Source: CAZVPF01 sp964628195 | GTDB taxonomy: Bacteria; Planctomycetota; Phycisphaerae; Sedimentisphaerales; Anaerohalosphaeraceae | Reading direction: 5' to 3' | Length of the DNA: 53,718 bases | NCBI GenBank assembly: GCA_964628195.1 | Contig: CAZVPF010000021.1 | Span: 1-53,718 of the forward strand | Part shown: in pieces, positions 7,358 to 16,356 of the stretch | How positions within the stretch are numbered: the stretch's first letter is position 1 | How the letters are laid out: the number at the start of each line of letters is the position of its first letter | The notes under the pieces: generated by a model | Seen by the model: only the letters and a program-made list of their open reading frames with translations | Told to the model about the DNA's origin: nothing | Database searches by the model: none | Position numbers and translations under genes: made by a program

Positions 7358-10300
7358 ATGCCGGTCAGCCGGATACTTAGAAATATGTTATTGTTCACCG
7401 CCTCGACGGCGATAGTCTTATTTATAATTCCAGGTTGTGCCGAGACCAGCCGGGATAGAGACATCTCGGAGATAACAAAACAAAATCAGCAGGTCCGCAG
7501 CGTTCAGATGCCCCCCCAGGCTAAAGCGTTGAAAAAACGCCCGTTAGATGAGCCTCTTGACCAGCAGGGCACGCAGGCACAGGCCAAGTCCAAACCGGCC
7601 CCGGCTTCTGCTGAAACATTTGAACAGCCGCAGCAGGCTAAAAGCGCACCGGCATCAGCGTCATTGGTTCAGGAGTCTAATGACGTGAAAACAGCAGTCC
7701 AGCCGGTTAATGAATTTGACATAAAGCCCAATATGTCTGTCGATGGAAAAATTAAGGTCCTCCTTGTCCATGATTTTTACGACCCGTTCGGCAGGGTTTC
7801 TTTTGACACTCTTGCCCTTAATGAGTTCGTTCCTGTCGAAGATATGGTTGCCGATGATATCGACGTTGTAAGAACAAGGCCGATGTTTGCCGGGCAATAT
7901 ATCAACAAGCTAAGTGATTTCCATGTCATTATCCTTTGGGATGTTCCTTATGTTTCAACGATTGGCTACGACAAGGCCGGTACACAAACAAAAAAAGTGA
8001 CGGAGATTCCCGGCGACTTTATTAATGCGGTCAAAAGTTTTGTGTTCAACGGCGGGGGGCTTGTGATATTCGGCGGGACCGAAAGAGTTTTTACCGAAGG
8101 AACGAGCATAAGCAGCCCAGCCGGGAGTTACATAGTTTACGAAGGATATTTCGGCTCACCTCTTGAACAATTGCTGCCTTTAGAGTATTACCCTGATGGC
8201 ATAGGCGTTAAAGAGGACAGTCAAGACGTTCATACAGGCAGACTCAGCCGCGCATTTCGTAGGCACCCGGACAAACCCGTAACCGGAGGCATGATGTTCG
8301 GAAGCGGCAGGGTTTTCGCCGCGACATGGGACGACAGAAGGAGAGGCCTTACCTGGACGTTCGAGGCTCCGGTCTGGAACAATGCCATTTACTGGGCCGC
8401 AAAGCGTCAGTACGATTATGTCGATTCCCGTGAAAGATCGCAGCTTATTGATAATTATTACGAGTCGCTTAGAGTTGAATCGAAATCACCTCCGGCCAAC
8501 TGGGTCCAAAGAAGCTTTCCTTTCATGCTTTTGACGGATATAGAGAACATCACACCTTTGAAGACAGCATATTTCAGGGCCGTAGGTTTCAACAGGATTA
8601 GTTTCTGGGGGGGATGGAAATTCCCCGAAGGAATCGAAGCCGCCGACGAGGCAGCAGCGCAGGGCTTAGGTGTTTATCCGTATATTGGAGTCCTCCAGCC
8701 TCTGCTGCTGCAAAGTTATTTACAGCGTCAGTACCCTGAAGAGCCTTCAAGGTGGAAGCCCACTTATCATGACGGGTCTTTCGTGCAGTCTCCCTACAGT
8801 GTTACACCGTTTGCCACGACGGTAAGGTCCCTTTCGAGTCAGCTTCTTACGGAGATGGTCCAGGAATACTCTGAAAACACTGACCACAGTGATTACCTTC
8901 TCGGGTATCTTCTTGATAACGAACAGACCTCTTCGATGGACTATGATTTCAAGCGGGGAATGGTTGCGACTCATGATGACTATGCGGATAATCACTTCAA
9001 GCAGCTTACCAGCCGGCCGGTACCGAACCCTGAATATTTCGGGACCGGTTATATCGCTCCTGACGGTGATATTTGGCTCAAGTGGGTTAAAGAGATTCGT
9101 ATAAAGGGTTGGACGGATTATTGTTCGGAGGTTACAGCTGGGCTCAAAGATGCCTCGCCGGACTCACAGTTCGGTTATCTTTTCGGCGCTTTCTGGGGCG
9201 GTGCCGATTTTTTCGTCGATCAGTATTATCAAAAGCTTCACAACCAGAATGTGCTTACGACCTCTTTGAGGGCTGATGTCGCTTTTGCTCGGTTCAACGA
9301 CCTTGAGGGTGAAATAACCCCTTACTGGGCGGAGATACTTCTTTCCGGGGTCACAGGCAGCGAGGAGTTTTCCGGTGCCGAGGCTTTAACTCCCGAGCAG
9401 CTCGACCTGACGGTCGGACTGGCAATATCCAGGGGGCTAAAAGGTCTTATTCTCTGGAACCCCGGCAGGATGTGGAAAGAGCCTGCGAGCAGCCCCGGGA
9501 TGCTCGAGAGCAAGGTCATGCAGATCGGTGACTTTCTCAAAACACATGGGCCGATGCTTGAAAAGCTTCGGCGGAAGCAGTGCGATGTATGGTATCTCGG
9601 TTCATGGGTTAACCCCAATTCGTTCGATCATTATCATTTTATTGCCGCGCTTGGTAACGGTCCTGAAAAAGACGATCCGATCTGGCCGTGGTACCGAATG
9701 CATGTTGACGATGTTGCATGGCCTGCGCTGCTGAGGGCGAACGTGCCTGTTACCGGTGTTATTGAAGCTCAGTTGATGTCGGACGAGCTGTTCACAAAAA
9801 AAGCGGTTATAATCCCGGCTCTGCAATACTGCCGTCAAGAGGTCACCGATAACCTTGAGCAGTTCATACTGGCAGGGGGGAAAGTATACACCGACCGCTC
9901 AACTAAGGTGAAGATCGAAGGGGCACAGGTTCTCCCGCTGGATTTTGATCTTTGGCATAAAAAGATACTTTCTCAAAATCTGCCTGATGTTGTGACAAGC
10001 GGTGACCCGGTGGATGAATTTTCCGACAGACAGCGCGAGCAGATAATCTCTGATTTTGTGCCGGTTCTTGAAAACAGTATAACAAACAGCTTAACAGCGG
10101 ATGTTAAAACCGTTTCCGAGGGCTCCAGGTTAAATTACGCCCTGCACTCTGTTTTGCAAAACGGAACCGTTGACTATCTTTTTGTCTTGAACAGTGACTT
10201 TTCTTCACCTCAGCGGGTCGTGGTTACCCTGGCCAGTGACCCAGGCATTGTAGTTGATATGAAGCAGACAAAGGAAGTTGATGTCGAAAAGGCACAGGAC

Positions 10301-10648
10301 AAATGGCGGTTTACTGCCGAACTCCAAGCCGGCGGCTGGAAGTTATACATGCTCAATAAAAAACGCATAAGCGGGGTGGATATTTTCAATTGCAGCGTTA
10401 TCAATAATTCTCTCTACACAGGGGTGGTCACACTCGATTCCAATAAATCTATATATACAGGTGCCGTTCCTCTCAAGGTCGATATCCAGGGCGAGGATTC
10501 AACGGTGACATTTTACACGACCACGGACAAGGGAATTGCAGATATCGAACTTCCGCTTGAGGATTATGTCAGCGGTCTTGTGAAAGTGACTGTAACGGAG
10601 CTTGTTAACAACCATTCGGAGTCTTTTGATCTATCGGAAAAAAAATAA
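7358..10648 (+). CDS. Large lipoprotein with GATase-like and GH42-like glycosidase domains
   Basis: A 1096-residue protein with a lipoprotein signal (lipobox IIPGC, Cys27) and a Gln/Pro/Ala/Lys-rich linker to about 120. A first class-I-amidotransferase-like fold follows at about 128-370 (KVLLVHDF start, FNGGGLVIFGG). Next is a probable TIM barrel (about 390-750) in which GYLLDNEQ places Glu522 where GH42 beta-galactosidases carry the acid/base in DNE. A second GATase-like domain (about 780-900; AVIIPALQY, FILAGGKVY) resembles the GH42 trimerisation domain, and a beta-rich C-terminus ends the protein. I infer a surface or periplasmic glycan-acting enzyme; substrate unknown. Catalysis is not certain because I cannot fix the nucleophile. 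AGGGG precedes the ATG. The gene 80 bp downstream is co-oriented. Confidence 0.72.
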   Translation: MPVSRILRNMLLFTASTAIVLFIIPGCAETSRDRDISEITKQNQQVRSVQMPPQAKALKKRPLDEPLDQQGTQAQAKSKPAPASAETFEQPQQAKSAPASASLVQESNDVKTAVQPVNEFDIKPNMSVDGKIKVLLVHDFYDPFGRVSFDTLALNEFVPVEDMVADDIDVVRTRPMFAGQYINKLSDFHVIILWDVPYVSTIGYDKAGTQTKKVTEIPGDFINAVKSFVFNGGGLVIFGGTERVFTEGTSISSPAGSYIVYEGYFGSPLEQLLPLEYYPDGIGVKEDSQDVHTGRLSRAFRRHPDKPVTGGMMFGSGRVFAATWDDRRRGLTWTFEAPVWNNAIYWAAKRQYDYVDSRERSQLIDNYYESLRVESKSPPANWVQRSFPFMLLTDIENITPLKTAYFRAVGFNRISFWGGWKFPEGIEAADEAAAQGLGVYPYIGVLQPLLLQSYLQRQYPEEPSRWKPTYHDGSFVQSPYSVTPFATTVRSLSSQLLTEMVQEYSENTDHSDYLLGYLLDNEQTSSMDYDFKRGMVATHDDYADNHFKQLTSRPVPNPEYFGTGYIAPDGDIWLKWVKEIRIKGWTDYCSEVTAGLKDASPDSQFGYLFGAFWGGADFFVDQYYQKLHNQNVLTTSLRADVAFARFNDLEGEITPYWAEILLSGVTGSEEFSGAEALTPEQLDLTVGLAISRGLKGLILWNPGRMWKEPASSPGMLESKVMQIGDFLKTHGPMLEKLRRKQCDVWYLGSWVNPNSFDHYHFIAALGNGPEKDDPIWPWYRMHVDDVAWPALLRANVPVTGVIEAQLMSDELFTKKAVIIPALQYCRQEVTDNLEQFILAGGKVYTDRSTKVKIEGAQVLPLDFDLWHKKILSQNLPDVVTSGDPVDEFSDRQREQIISDFVPVLENSITNSLTADVKTVSEGSRLNYALHSVLQNGTVDYLFVLNSDFSSPQRVVVTLASDPGIVVDMKQTKEVDVEKAQDKWRFTAELQAGGWKLYMLNKKRISGVDIFNCSVINNSLYTGVVTLDSNKSIYTGAVPLKVDIQGEDSTVTFYTTTDKGIADIELPLEDYVSGLVKVTVTELVNNHSESFDLSEKK

Positions 10649-10728
10649 CAGCAGCTTTACCTCTCTCAGGCAGCGGTGTTATAATGCAGTATAAAGAATA
10701 AACGCATTTTCAATGAAAGGGTTCGGAG

Positions 10729-12519
10729 ATGATCCTTCCTAAACCGATCAAAAAAGTAATCGCTGTTTTTCGCGGAAAAGTTTCGCCGTTGATGATTGTT
10801 TTATCCGTGCTGCTTGGTTTCTGGTTCGGATTAACACCGGGCTTTTCGGGCCTGCATGCGGGTATAATTATCATTGCGGTGGTTCTTAACATAAACCTCG
10901 GTTTATTTTTAATACTTTCGGCACTTGGCAAGACACTTGCCATAGCAGGCGCCCCGGCGCTTTACCATACAGGGGTCCTGGTGGCTGATAAGCTGCCCTT
11001 GCTCCTGAAAATTTTCTCGAACATCCCCATTGTCGCCTATACGGACTTCGGAAGGTTCTCAGTTGCCGGTGCCCTCATCCTTGGTCCTGCTGTCGGCCTT
11101 GTGCTGGGGCTTGTTTTATCAAATTTTGTGAAGAGGTTTAGACGCAGGTGGATCAGCCTCGCGGAGAATTCGGAAAAATTTAATAAGTGGTATTCTAAAA
11201 AGTGGGTTCAGGTTCTCGACAGGATTTTGATTGGCAAGTCGGCAAAGGACCCCAAAGAGACCCTCGAGGGCAGGGGCCCCATAATCAGGATGCCGGGTGT
11301 TATCGTAGCTGTTATAATAATTGCCGGCATTATAATAGGTTCGATGTTCATTCCGAATGAGAAGATAAGACAGCAGGCTTCGATGAGACTTACCGAAGCC
11401 AACGGCGCCGAGGTGAATATTTCGCAGGTAGAACTTGCCCCTGTGGCTGGTAAGTTCGCCGCCGAAGGGGTTCAGGTAACCGACCCCCAAAAACCGGAGT
11501 ATAACAAGTTTGCGGTGGAAAAGGTCTCAGCAAAAGCCGATATAACCGGGCTTTTAATGGGTAAGGTTATTCTCGATGAAGTTAAGCTTTCTTCACTGAC
11601 TTTTGATACCCAACGGGCCGAGCCCGGCAAGGTTTATCACAAGCCCGCCGACGAAAAACCAAAGCCCAAACTGCCTGATATGGATGCAGCTTCGATAGAA
11701 AAATACATACAGAACGGCAAAAAAGTTAAACAGTGGCTGCAAAAGATAAGTCAATATCTGCCGGACTCAAAGGACAAGAGCCCTGTCAAGCCCGATCAAA
11801 TCCCGGAGAACTATCTTCAGTATCTGACGGCATCGGCGGATAGGCCCGCTGCCCCGAGATTTATCGCAAAGTTGGTGGAGATGGAGGATGTTCGTATACC
11901 TCTGCAGTTCCTCGGTAACAGTATTGTAAAGTTGAAGAATGTTTCGGATGCGCCCCAGGCCGCAGCTCTGCCGGTGCGTATCGAGATAAACTCACAGGAA
12001 TCTGATGCCTCACTGGATTTGAGTTATGACTTTTCGGCTTCGCAGGATTCCCCTAACGTGAAAGGTACTTTTGCCGGTTTCGATATTTCCAGTCTCAGCT
12101 CTGGTTCGCCTGTCAGTTTTGAAAGCGGGATTGCATCGGGCAGTATATCAGGCACTATGCTTTCCAATATTATGGACCTCGCAGTCGATATAAATCTCAA
12201 GAACCTCACAGCCGGTAAATCTTCACAGTTGTTTAAGGTAAATCCTGAAATTACATCAGAAATAATCTCACAACTTGAACAAAGCCCGATCAGGCTGCGA
12301 ATTATCGGAACACCCGCTTCGCCTTCGGTGGCACTCGAAGATGACCAGCTTATGAAAAGGCTCCAGGACGCAATGCTTAAGCAAGGCGAGCAGAAGGCCA
12401 AGCAGGAGCTTGAAAAGGCGATAAAGGATAAGGTTTCAGATAAGTCCGATATTGACCCCGATGCTGTTGTAGAGGGCATAAAAGGGCTTTTTGGCGGCAA
12501 AAAGGAAAACAGCAAATAA
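10729..12519 (+). CDS. Inner-membrane AsmA-like protein (TIGR03546/TIGR03545-type fusion)
   Basis: A 596-residue membrane protein. Residues 1-160 form a hydrophobic module with several membrane segments (for example LLGFWFGLTPGFSGLHAG and VAGALILGPAVGLVLG), resembling the TIGR03546 family. After a basic loop comes another membrane segment (about 190-212), and then a long extracytoplasmic region. That region has AsmA-like features (ASMRLTEANGAEVNI, a VQVTDP segment, KVILDEVKLSSLTFD) like TIGR03545, and ends in a charged helix rich in Lys and Glu. In some proteobacteria the two families are encoded by neighbouring genes; here they are one chain. AsmA-type proteins are linked to envelope lipid transport, so an envelope role is inferred. 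Family assignment is from memory. Confidence 0.65.
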   Translation: MILPKPIKKVIAVFRGKVSPLMIVLSVLLGFWFGLTPGFSGLHAGIIIIAVVLNINLGLFLILSALGKTLAIAGAPALYHTGVLVADKLPLLLKIFSNIPIVAYTDFGRFSVAGALILGPAVGLVLGLVLSNFVKRFRRRWISLAENSEKFNKWYSKKWVQVLDRILIGKSAKDPKETLEGRGPIIRMPGVIVAVIIIAGIIIGSMFIPNEKIRQQASMRLTEANGAEVNISQVELAPVAGKFAAEGVQVTDPQKPEYNKFAVEKVSAKADITGLLMGKVILDEVKLSSLTFDTQRAEPGKVYHKPADEKPKPKLPDMDAASIEKYIQNGKKVKQWLQKISQYLPDSKDKSPVKPDQIPENYLQYLTASADRPAAPRFIAKLVEMEDVRIPLQFLGNSIVKLKNVSDAPQAAALPVRIEINSQESDASLDLSYDFSASQDSPNVKGTFAGFDISSLSSGSPVSFESGIASGSISGTMLSNIMDLAVDINLKNLTAGKSSQLFKVNPEITSEIISQLEQSPIRLRIIGTPASPSVALEDDQLMKRLQDAMLKQGEQKAKQELEKAIKDKVSDKSDIDPDAVVEGIKGLFGGKKENSK

Positions 12520-12522
12520 TAA

Positions 12523-12554
12523 AGCGGAAAGGCGCGATTAAGCACCTTCCCGCT
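12523..12554 (+). terminator. Weak hairpin terminator after the AsmA-like gene
   Basis: AGCGGAAAGGCGC (12523-12535) pairs with GCACCTTCCCGCT (12542-12554) at 11 of 13 positions, just after the stop codon. It is followed only by CTTT, so intrinsic termination would be weak. Confidence 0.45.
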
Positions 12555-12862
12555 CTTTGGAGGAGGAAGTATTGCTGTTGATATTTATACGAGGGTAATC
12601 ACTTCATGTTCCTGAAAAATCTCGTAAAAAAAATTTAATTTTTGTGGATAATTCAACGCTTGTTTTGACCGAAAAAACAGTGATTTAATCGTTTTTTTAA
12701 AAAATTTTACATGTTTTTCCGTATAAATATAATTATACTTGTATTCTTATAAGTGTTTAGGTTATTATATGTACAGAGGGCCGGTCCCCAAAATTGAGAT
12801 TAACTTGTGTTTTGAATTGCGCTGTAAAGACATCTTTTCAAATGGGGTGTAGGTGATTTGGG
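12555..12862 (+). promoter_or_regulatory. AT-rich intergenic region with a predicted promoter for the PDZ protein gene
   Basis: This stretch has no gene that I can support. A plausible plus-strand promoter is TTGTAT (12739-12744), 18 bp, TATTAT (12763-12768), with a start near 12775. That leaves a leader of about 88 nt before the ATG at 12863. The rest is A/T-tract rich. Confidence 0.45.
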
Positions 12863-14008
12863 ATGACTGAAAAAACGAAAAAGTCACCGGGTAAGGACAT
12901 CCAGATAAAAGCTCTGATAAGAGTTTTTGTCGCAGGTGTTTTTGCGCTTATTCTTATTTGGCCTATTTCCCAGCTTAGCGCCGAGACACTTGTTAAGGGT
13001 GAATGGAATGACCTCAACGACCAGTATGCCGACCCCGGCTTTTTTCAGCCAAAACGGACCGATGACAGGATCAAAATCGTTTACGATCTTCAGAGGCTTT
13101 ACAATAAGGATATTTTGGTTCTCACAAACGGCGATAAACTAACCGGCAGGCTGATAACACCGGAGTTGATTATACAAACCGCTTATGCGAAAATTGCAGT
13201 GCCTACGGACTTGATTGCCGGTGTCGACCTTGATTACAGGGCAAGAAAATTCGAATCGGTGTACACTGTTAATAATAACAGGTTTTCCGGTTTTGTCATA
13301 AATCCCAATTTTACCTTCGAACTCGACGGCGGCACGGAAATAATAATCCGAAAGGAGAAAGCGCTAAAGGTCATAAAGGGCATCACGGAGAACGAGCGGG
13401 ACGGTATACCGCAGACACAGTTTGTCCTGCTAAGCAACGGAGATTTTTTCAGCGGTTTGGTGCAGCACGAACAGTTTATGATCAAGACCTCTTATGCGAC
13501 GATACCTATGGATATTGGAAATCTTAGTTCGCTGACTTTCCTTAACGGTGACAGTCCTATAACCAAAGTAGAGATGCTAAACGGTGATAAGCTTCAGGGT
13601 AACCTGCTTGACGACGACATCACTATCAAGCTGGATATCGGCGTTGAGATGACTATTTATAAAAACCGCATCTTCAAGTTGTTCTGCAGGAACGGTTATG
13701 TCCCGGATCTGAATATTTTCAATTATTTTGAGGGCGTAATGAAGCTCGAAGACAAGCCTATTTACGGACTGACCCTTGTAAACCTCCAGGGTAAAGGTTC
13801 GCTGGTTACGAAAATAGGCGAGGACACGCCTGCCGAAAAGGCCGGTATCAAGGCCAATGATGTGATCGTCAGGATGGGCGGGGTAAATAACCCGGACAGG
13901 GACTATTGCGAAAAAGTCATGGAACTTGTCCAGCAGGAGAGCATCAAAGAGGCCGTTATCCTGGTACATAGGGGCGAAAGGGAACTGGTCTTCAAGGTGG
14001 TCAGGTAA
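12863..14008 (+). CDS. Exported protein with four SH3/Lsm-like repeats and a C-terminal PDZ domain
   Basis: A 381-residue protein. A membrane or signal segment lies at about 18-40 (VFVAGVFALILIWPISQLSA). From about 62 to 260 there are four divergent repeats of about 45-50 residues with a core like L-x-NGD-x-L-x-G followed by short beta strands: LTNGDKLTGRL, VNNNRFSGFV, LSNGDFFSGLV and MLNGDKLQGNL. This pattern suggests small SH3-like or Lsm-like barrels. The last approximately 90 residues are a PDZ domain (GLTLVNLQGKGSLVTKI, then DTPAEKAGIKANDVIVRMGG), which binds C-terminal peptides. No protease catalytic domain is present, so it is probably a periplasmic scaffold or adaptor. AGGTG lies 8 nt before the ATG. 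Confidence 0.75.
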   Translation: MTEKTKKSPGKDIQIKALIRVFVAGVFALILIWPISQLSAETLVKGEWNDLNDQYADPGFFQPKRTDDRIKIVYDLQRLYNKDILVLTNGDKLTGRLITPELIIQTAYAKIAVPTDLIAGVDLDYRARKFESVYTVNNNRFSGFVINPNFTFELDGGTEIIIRKEKALKVIKGITENERDGIPQTQFVLLSNGDFFSGLVQHEQFMIKTSYATIPMDIGNLSSLTFLNGDSPITKVEMLNGDKLQGNLLDDDITIKLDIGVEMTIYKNRIFKLFCRNGYVPDLNIFNYFEGVMKLEDKPIYGLTLVNLQGKGSLVTKIGEDTPAEKAGIKANDVIVRMGGVNNPDRDYCEKVMELVQQESIKEAVILVHRGERELVFKVVR

Positions 14009-14099
14009 GCAGGTTCATAAACCTGTGACTGTTTCAGTGAATCCAATAATTAACAATACCCGCAACGGATTTCTGCGCATTTAGCCTGCAAGCCTTATC

Positions 14100-15860
14100 C
14101 TACATTCTTTCGACAACCCTTATCCCAAGCAGCTCGCTGAGACCATGGCCGATGACCCTGCCGGTCAAGCCTGACAGCAGCAGCCTCTGTCCGCGAAGCG
14201 GTTTGTCGCTGCCCAGAACCGGGCACTGGTTGTAGAACACGCTGAATTTCTGGGCGAGGTCGTAGAGGTACTGTGTCAGGAAGTTGGTCTTGCAGTCCTG
14301 CAAAGCTGAATCTATTGCTTCCCCGTAACGCACCAGGTGAAGCGCCAGTTCCAGTTCTGCGGGCTGGTCAAGAACCATTCGTTCGATTTCGTTTATTTCT
14401 GCCGCCGGGTCGATGCCCTTTTCGGCTGCCTTTCGCTCAATGGAGCGGATGCGGGCATATGCATACTGCATATAAGGTGCCGTGTTGCCGTCCATCGCGA
14501 GCATTTTATCGAAGCTGAAAACGTAGTCACTGTCACGGTTGTTCGAGTAATCGGAATATTTGACCGCCCCGATTCCCACTGCATCTGCAATCATTTGTTT
14601 TTCATCTTCGCAAAGATCCGGATTTTTTTCTTCGACTACCCCTCGAGCCTTTTGGGCCGCTTCGTCAAGCAGTTCTCGCAATTTGACGTTTTCTCCGCTT
14701 CTTGTTTTAAACGGCTTGCCGTCGTCTCCGAGCATTGTTCCGAAAGTGATGTGCCTCAGTTCGGCTTCTTTGGACCATCCGGCCGAATTTGCAACCGAAA
14801 ACAGCATCTCGAAATGCAGTTTCTGCCGGGCATCGGTAACGTAGATTATCTCATTTGCTCCGAGTTCGGTAACTCGGTATTTCAGTGCAGCCAGGTCCGT
14901 TGTGGCGTAAAGGAACGCTCCGTCGCTTTTCTGTATTATGAAAGGCAGCGGCTCGCCTTGCTTATTCTTAAAACCCTCAGGAAAGACACAAAGTGCGCCT
15001 TCGGACTCTACTGCCTGCCCGAGTTCCTTAAGTTCGTTGACCGCATCCTTGAGTCTGTCACGATAGAAGCTTTCTCCGCGTTCATCTTCTTTTTCCAGCT
15101 TGATGTTGAGTATTTGATATATAGGCTGGTAATGCCTTCGGGACTCATCGACGATATATTGCCACAGCTTGATAGTGTCCGCTTTGCCGTTGTGCAGGCC
15201 GACAACTTCCCGCCGGGCAGCTTCGGCAAAGTCCGGGTCCTGGTCGCATTTGGCTTTGGCGTTTTTATAAAACTGTTCGAGGTCGCCGATCCGAACCGAT
15301 TCAGGGTTATCGATAACCTCCGGGCTTTCACTTTTAAGGTATGCGATCAGCATTCCGAACTGCGTACCCCAGTCGCCGATATGATTTTGTCTTATTACCT
15401 CATGGCCCTCGAATTCGAGCATTCGCGCGATGCTGTCGCCAATAATCGTGCTGCGGAGATGGCCTACATGCATCTGCTTGGCTATGTTCGGCCCGGAAAA
15501 GTCAACAACCACGGTTTTCGGCTCCGGGGTTTTATTCACTCCCAGCCGCAGCGGGTCTGCAAACATCTCCATTACACCCGCGGCAATGAATTCCGGTTTG
15601 ATGTTGAAATTTATAAAACCCGGACCGGCGATTTCGGGCCTCTGGCAGATATCGGAAATTTCAAGTGCTTCTACCACTTTTGCTGCGAGATCGCGGGGAT
15701 TGGTCTTCTGCTTCTTCGCCGCACCCATTACCCCGTTTGCCTGGTAATCGCCGAAACGCGGTTCTTTTGATGGACGAACCACTGCCGGGAAAGATTGGCC
15801 GGTGACCTTGTTTATTGCCTCGCAGACCCTTTCTTCGAGCAGATCACAGATTCGCTTCAT
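14100..15860 (-). CDS. argS: Arginyl-tRNA synthetase
   Basis: A 586-residue class Ia synthetase charging tRNA-Arg. Visible are the N-terminal Add-1-type domain, the HIGH-type signature as HVGH within QMHVGHLRSTIIGD (about 130), and a KMSK-region variant KTRSG in GKPFKTRSGENVKL, a form known in many ArgRS enzymes. A DALR anticodon-binding domain occupies the C-terminus and ends with the usual LGIRVVERM. Its start codon overlaps the rsfS stop by 4 bp (ATGA), so translation is probably coupled. The stop at 14100 faces the convergent PDZ gene across 91 bp. Confidence 0.97.
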   Translation of the reverse strand: MKRICDLLEERVCEAINKVTGQSFPAVVRPSKEPRFGDYQANGVMGAAKKQKTNPRDLAAKVVEALEISDICQRPEIAGPGFINFNIKPEFIAAGVMEMFADPLRLGVNKTPEPKTVVVDFSGPNIAKQMHVGHLRSTIIGDSIARMLEFEGHEVIRQNHIGDWGTQFGMLIAYLKSESPEVIDNPESVRIGDLEQFYKNAKAKCDQDPDFAEAARREVVGLHNGKADTIKLWQYIVDESRRHYQPIYQILNIKLEKEDERGESFYRDRLKDAVNELKELGQAVESEGALCVFPEGFKNKQGEPLPFIIQKSDGAFLYATTDLAALKYRVTELGANEIIYVTDARQKLHFEMLFSVANSAGWSKEAELRHITFGTMLGDDGKPFKTRSGENVKLRELLDEAAQKARGVVEEKNPDLCEDEKQMIADAVGIGAVKYSDYSNNRDSDYVFSFDKMLAMDGNTAPYMQYAYARIRSIERKAAEKGIDPAAEINEIERMVLDQPAELELALHLVRYGEAIDSALQDCKTNFLTQYLYDLAQKFSVFYNQCPVLGSDKPLRGQRLLLSGLTGRVIGHGLSELLGIRVVERM

Positions 15861-16231
15861 CGAGATGGTTCCTCCGGTATAGCGATTTTTTCACTGTCGC
15901 CCCAAAGCAGCTCGAGATCGTAATAATCCCGGTACTGCTCACTGAAAATATGGACAACGACATCAACGTAGTCCATGAGAATCCACTGGCCCTGGTCGTA
16001 GCCTGCTCTGCCGAAACGCTCAAAGCCCGAATCTTTTGCCAATTCGTTTATCTCGTCGGCTGCCGTCCTGCCCTGGCGGTCAGATGTGCTGGTCGCTATT
16101 ACGAAGTAATCCGTCGCCGGGCTCCTGCCGGTCAGGTCAAGAACCGCAACTTCGGTGCAGTTACGGTCGCGGGCGATCCTGGCGGCCTCTATCGCGAACT
16201 CTCTTGCCTGCTGGTTTTGCGTTTTTGTCAA
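15857..16231 (-). CDS. rsfS: Ribosome silencing factor RsfS (Iojap/YbeB)
   Basis: A 124-residue member of the RsfS family. The protein binds uL14 on the 50S subunit and blocks subunit joining during starvation. The family core is recognisable: DLTGRSPATDYFVIATSTSDRQ, then WILMDYVDVVVHIF near the C-terminus with the Tyr/Leu-rich tail. GAGG lies 7 nt before the ATG. It overlaps argS by 4 bp and forms a two-gene unit with it. Transcription probably starts from the promoter at 16291-16319, which partly overlaps the hppA terminator. Confidence 0.94.
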   Translation of the reverse strand: MTKTQNQQAREFAIEAARIARDRNCTEVAVLDLTGRSPATDYFVIATSTSDRQGRTAADEINELAKDSGFERFGRAGYDQGQWILMDYVDVVVHIFSEQYRDYYDLELLWGDSEKIAIPEEPSR

Positions 16232-16250
16232 TTCGATAACCTCTAAGTCT

Positions 16251-16287
16251 ATAAATAAAAAAGGACGGCCCGTTTCCAGGCCGCCCT
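16251..16287 (-). terminator. Intrinsic terminator of hppA
   Basis: On the minus strand AGGGCGGCC (complement of 16279-16287) pairs with its partner at 16262-16270 over 9 bp including one G-U, followed by a T-rich run (complement of 16251-16261). It lies about 70 bp beyond the hppA stop. The rsfS promoter lies on its upstream side and its predicted start falls inside the 5' arm. Confidence 0.8.
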
Positions 16288-16319
16288 GTAATTTTAATCC
16301 AACTTCCGCCGACAGTCAA
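16284..16319 (-). promoter_or_regulatory. Predicted sigma-70 promoter of rsfS-argS
   Basis: TTGACT (16314-16319) and TAAAAT (16291-16296) on the minus strand with 17-bp spacing; start near 16284. Because the start would fall within the first arm of the hppA terminator, rsfS transcripts would lack the full hairpin. Confidence 0.6.
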
Positions 16320-16356
16320 ATGCTTTCATTTGCCGCGGCAAAATCAGTTTTTAATT

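Noticed and set aside
14337..15770. Plus-strand open frame (477 codons) opposite argS
   Set aside because: Antisense to a complete arginyl-tRNA synthetase with all motifs; Phe/Arg-rich composition typical of shadow frames.
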